A DNA stretch of 64,000 bases, from the NCBI GenBank assembly GCA_964057225.1, contig OZ059895.1, positions 8,680,001-8,744,000 on the forward strand, written 5' to 3'. Shown here in pieces: positions 59,901-64,000 of this stretch (positions are counted from its first letter, which is position 1; each line of letters starts with the position of its first letter). Origin of the DNA: Auanema rhodensis (Eukaryota; Nematoda; Chromadorea; Rhabditida; Rhabditidae). A model generated the notes under the pieces. The model was not told the DNA's origin. It did no database searches and saw only the letters and a program-made list of their open reading frames with translations. Both the position numbers and the translations under genes were made by a program.

Positions 59901-60589
59901 TAACAACTATCATATCAGCACGATCAAATTCAAAATCAACATGCATATCGTTTTCTGAACGTCTTTTTGTTTCCGTATTTGTATATGAAACCTTAATAAG
60001 AATACAAGAAATTATGAAATATATTCTAGATTTCGAGATTTCATACCTCCCAATGGCTGAGAAAAACACCAGATTGAATATTTCCAAACATTATTGCTGA
60101 TAAATTTACATCGATGAAACATGTTCTGAAATGTATAAATAATACATACAACTTTTAATGTTATTTTACATAAGACTCCTATCAAAGCATTCTTGACTGA
60201 ATACACTTAAGCTTCCTTTGTAATGATGAGGAAGTCCAACACTATTCAACTTTGCCAAAAATTTTCGAATAGCTTGCAAAAAATTCTTCTGGTAATCTGT
60301 GTTTGTCACCCAAAATCAAGAAAATACACATATTTTCTGATCATTCTAACCTCATAATGAACATCAACAAACTTTAAACACCCTATTTCCTCAATTTCAT
60401 TCGAAGTACCGTCATCAATGGTAAAGTGCCATTGGTCAAAACACTAAAACTATGAGATATGATTTGGAACAAGAAGATGTTCTTTACCGATACTAAAGAT
60501 TGTTTATGTATATCATGAACCTGTTGATTAGAATATGGGATTTCTAATTTTATTCGAGATGATATTCCTTTTTCGAAATGGTCCGCCAT
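53948..60589 (-). CDS. RNA-dependent RNA polymerase (EGO-1/RRF-1-like), copy A
   Basis: Cellular RdRP that makes secondary small RNAs (22G type in nematodes) on target transcripts. The start is [20 protein letters not shown], followed after one intron by [19 protein letters not shown]. The conserved core shows [40 protein letters not shown] and [20 protein letters not shown]. The catalytic loop is [20 protein letters not shown] with three intact Asp residues, preceded by [13 protein letters not shown]. The C-terminal part has [17 protein letters not shown] and ends [17 protein letters not shown] plus a helical tail ([15 protein letters not shown]). All visible exons are open with workable junctions, so the gene looks functional. 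An acceptor (GTTAAAG) lies 4 bases before the ATG. Confidence 0.93.
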
Positions 60590-60725
60590 CAGTCTTTAAC
60601 AACATGATAAACCTGGTGAAAGCTTCTATACTCAAATAGAAAAACCTGGCTCAAACCATAAATAAACAAAAAGTCAAAAAAAAAAAATTTATTACAGTGT
60701 TCAAAACAAAACATAGTTCTTACAA
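60590..60725 (-). promoter_or_regulatory. Intercistronic region between RdRP-B and RdRP-A
   Basis: On the minus strand the RdRP-B stop is followed by AATAAA and a run of twelve Ts, then about 80 bases later by an acceptor just before the RdRP-A start. This order (poly(A) signal, U-rich element, trans-splice acceptor about 100 nt on) is the layout of nematode operon junctions. Confidence 0.5.
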
Positions 60726-63700
60726 TTACATATTCATAGAATTTAATTTCTCCTGAATTTTCGATGTGAAGAAATTGAGCATTTCTTGAGGCTAAATGAT
60801 AACCAAGTCAAATTAAAAAGAAAAGAAATACTTACTCCTCCCGTCATTTTAAAATATCTATCCATTTTTACTACAGCAATATCTTTTAGCTTTCTTAAAG
60901 CTTTAGTAGTTCCACGAGCCATAATAATAATTACACCTTAATTTAATATTTAAATATAATAATTTTATATACTACAACCATCTTTTAAACTTCTCGCCGA
61001 TATTTCTGATACTTTAGAAGCATATTTTAATTTTTCCAGTAAATGATCATCATTCGTATCTATTGCAAATAAATTAAAGAAAATAAACATATTTAAAAGC
61101 TATACCAGTAGGTAATAACATTATAAATGGGTCACCATCCAGAATTACATCATTGGGCCCTTCTGTATTATCAGGAATTATTGTAAACTTTAAGCTTATT
61201 AATAAAGTGTAGTAAGTTCTTGCAGATAACTAAACATAACATCTTGAGAATAAATAATTGAATCAAAATAACCTCATGAAGTGGTAACCATTCGCCTCTC
61301 ATTAATATAGATTTATAACCAAAACTGGTAAAATCAATATGCGAAAGTCTTTTAAAGTAAATGGATCCAAGGAAATCAAAAAAGGAAACAAGTAGTTCAT
61401 AACAATAAGTCAATTCTATAGACTCTTTTCGCAAAGTTTCCAATGATACATTTTCATCAATCTGTATTTATTTTATTTCAAGCTTGTCCCAAAGAGGATT
61501 TACCTGTCGCATGAAAACCCTACCATAGGTATCAAATAGCCGGAAAGAGGTAGAAAAATTGTTTGTACCATGAGCAATAAGAAGATGTAGAAGATGACGT
61601 TTCGAAAACCGAGATTCTTGTTCAAAGTTGTTTTCTGCCCACTCCGATAGAATAAAGAGTATATTCAATAATCCTAAAATAAGTCAAATAAGGATCAACT
61701 TTTTAAACGATTACCAGCATATTTAGCACAATATTTTGCTAACAACGGTATTCCTGCGATGTATTGCTCGAAATGTCGGAATGATTCAGGATTGTTGCTA
61801 ACATGATTTTCACAAATATCCTTCACAACCTGCAAAAATATAAATTAGGTTATTATGTAATTTGAAAAGGCTATCCGTACAGATAATACGGATTCTGAGT
61901 ATGCAGTCTGAAAATACTTATTGTCGGAATTCAAAACATTAGCAGTTCGAATATCTCCTAGAATGTCATACACTAGCCAAGCGAATGACAAGTATCTTTC
62001 TTTATTTTCTAAAGCATGTCCTAAATCAAGCAATAAAAGTGTTATAATTATAATAGCTTTTCATACTATAAGAAACCATGTAATAAGCTGAAGCTTTCTG
62101 TTTCATTTTCAAATCTATATGAGAAGCATATCGACGAATAATGTCGCTACTGTCCTCATACACTGAGCTTGATGTAGTTAAAGTCATATATGAACCAAAT
62201 TCCTGAAAAGTGAATGAAAGCTACAAGAGAAACAGGAGCGATACCTCAAAAAAATCTTTTCGAAACTGTCGATATAAATCGGTAACAAGTTTATCGATAA
62301 TTTGTTTAGTATTAAAGTAACTTTGATCCTCTGTGCTCTGCCAATGTAAAATTAATAAAATAACCAATATTTTTCCAATGTATTACCTTTTCCGCCATGC
62401 AATGTCTATTTTCTTGAACACATCCCGAAAATAACTCAGCTTCTGATTGAATAAAATAACTTGCCATAATAGACTAAACCATAAAAACATTGATTATAAA
62501 AATAAAATCATCACATACTCTCATTTGGCTAGAATATCTTTTGAAAATATTAGAAACAGCAAATTCATAACTCTCCCAGCCCACAACTTCTAAGAGTGCA
62601 TCTATCTAGAATTTATCGAATAAACAATATGGTTAAAGAACAATACCTCAATAGGAGGTGGAACTTTGAGTTCCTCTGACACAAGTTCCTCTACTTTTTT
62701 AACTTCTCTGTAAAGTTCGCCTATTAAACGAGCACTTGCATATGTAGGTTTCAAATTTCGAAGAGGATTATAATCAGGATAATACTCTACTTTTTCAGGA
62801 GGACACCATTTTCGAAAATCATCTTCATCTGAAAAAAAAAGAATGAACCATAGGTGATGTATTTTCTTAACACCTTGTTCCCACGAAGTTTGGAGTTTAG
62901 CAGGGGGATTGCCGGTTTTAGGAAAGTCTATTGCAATCGAAGCTTTTTCAGCTAATCGTGTAGATACCTGAAGATAGAATAGCATGAATAAAACGAGCAG
63001 TGTATCACTGACTGTGGAATCAATATGATATAAATCCGAATTGTGAAGATGGCAATTAGATATAACACCTATGGCATCCTGACTTATTACATTAACAAAA
63101 AATTTTGCACACTCTTCGTTCTGAAATATATACTTTTACTAGAAAGAGAGTATTAACTTAATTACTAAGTTAGACATGTTGATAGGAATCTTTTGCGATG
63201 GTTGGGCTGTGTAAGCACCCGCAGGACTATTTTCCTCCAAAAGTAGTTCTGGGTCCCATATAACGCTATACTCATCTCCATCCAGATCGGATCCTATAAG
63301 TAGTATTTCAAAGTTAAAACTTCAGCAAAGTTGAGCATTAAAAATACCTGCCATTTCATCAGGATGAGGACGGGGTCCGTAACTCGGAAAAACTAGAACG
63401 TCTACTAGATGATGGAGTTCCGGAACATCAATAGCTTCAAATATTCGTACATCACCAACCACCATTGTTGGACTTTTAGTGATCATTGCTGGTCCTTAAA
63501 TTAAAATATAGTTATTTTTATCTTCTGCAATGTTTTAAAACCTATGTGAACAATATTTTTTGTTTTGGAAGTTGGATTATATTCAGTGGATATACTAGAA
63601 TATTGGAAAAAAACCTAAACTAACTAACTTTAACAATAGTTTCCGGAAGTACTCATACTTGGCCTGATTGTAATCGACCACTTTCATCTAAAACTCCCAT

Positions 63701-64000
63701 CATGCCTCGACCTAAACCTCTAGGTATGGCAATTCGTAGTTTTTGCAACTGTCTTGCTATAAAAAATCATACAGTATGTTTATTCGTAATAACCAAACTT
63801 ATGGTGGAATGAGCATTGGCTAAGAGCATTCCTCGAAAGAAAGGTTCAAACGATAAACTCAAGCCAGTTCTATGATCCAGCCTCGTGATGTCAATCCTCC
63901 TAGGAAGTTCCTACAAAATGTCCTCAGATGAGTTGCAATCCAAATAGTAACCATTAATTTATTTTTACAATGATGGTCTGAAGAAATTTGCTTAGCAATA
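60726..64000 (-). CDS. RNA-dependent RNA polymerase (EGO-1/RRF-1-like), copy B, 5' end outside window
   Basis: Paralogue of copy A, upstream of it on the same strand. Visible from [10 protein letters not shown] (aligned with a [17 protein letters not shown] segment of copy A) through [36 protein letters not shown] and [13 protein letters not shown]. The catalytic [20 protein letters not shown] follows. The C-terminal half parallels copy A exon by exon ([69 protein letters not shown]) and ends [15 protein letters not shown]. The catalytic triad is intact. Divergence from A is substantial, so the duplication is not recent. Coordinates stop at the window edge; the gene continues beyond it. Confidence 0.92.

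Overview
The window is eukaryotic, AT-rich and gene-dense, and most likely comes from a nematode. Genes are broken by many short introns (about 40-60 bp) with GT donors and relaxed acceptors (TTTAG, TTAAG, TATAG, GAAG as well as TTCAG). Many start codons lie within a few bases to tens of bases of a splice acceptor that has no obvious upstream exon, as expected for spliced-leader trans-splicing. Several same-strand genes are 100-300 bp apart, as in nematode operons. The gene set (MEC-8, RSKN-2/MSK, WDR-23, NEKL-type kinase, two EGO-1/RRF-1-type RNA-dependent RNA polymerases) also fits a nematode. The acceptors are not the strict TTTTCAG of Caenorhabditis, so I do not name a genus.

Layout. 0.1-5.6 kb (+): 3' part of a coronin with a long acidic linker and C-terminal coiled coil. 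8.5-9.4 kb (-): MEC-8-like two-RRM protein in one coding exon, behind a CpG-rich, palindrome-rich upstream region. 10-15.8 kb: mostly non-coding, with one uncertain small-membrane-protein locus. 15.8-19.7 kb (+): MSK/RSKN-2 dual kinase, 19 exons. 20.2-21.0 kb (-) and 21.0-22.5 kb (+): Maf-type nucleotide pyrophosphatase and ABHD18, head to head with 16 bp between start codons. 22.8-27.3 kb (-): eIF2-beta, an unidentified helical protein and cytochrome c1, a candidate operon. 27.7-30.7 kb (+): Arp3 then dynactin p25. 31.5-32.8 kb (-): SPATS2-family protein. 33.3-36.0 kb (+): ribosomal protein uL1/RPL10A then an AAGAB-like adaptin-binding protein. 36.5-37.3 kb (-): ZNRF-type RING ligase. 37.8-43.4 kb (+): coiled-coil protein, PC-esterase (PCED1) and WDR-23/DCAF11, a candidate three-gene operon. 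45.4-46.7 kb (+): F-box protein. 47.0-47.6 kb (-): small secreted helical protein. 48.6-53.6 kb (-): NEK8/9-type kinase with RCC1 repeats and a probable unusual N-terminal extension. 53.9-64.0 kb (-): two tandem RdRP paralogs 136 bp apart, the upstream one cut by the window edge.

Functionally this is a mixed housekeeping neighbourhood: actin and dynein-dynactin cytoskeleton, translation (eIF2-beta, uL1), mitochondria (cytochrome c1, probably ABHD18), ubiquitin pathway (ZNRF, WDR-23, F-box) and kinases, ending in a small-RNA amplification locus. Exon boundaries were worked out by hand from splice motifs and reading-frame continuity. No alignment was run, and family calls come from motif recognition.
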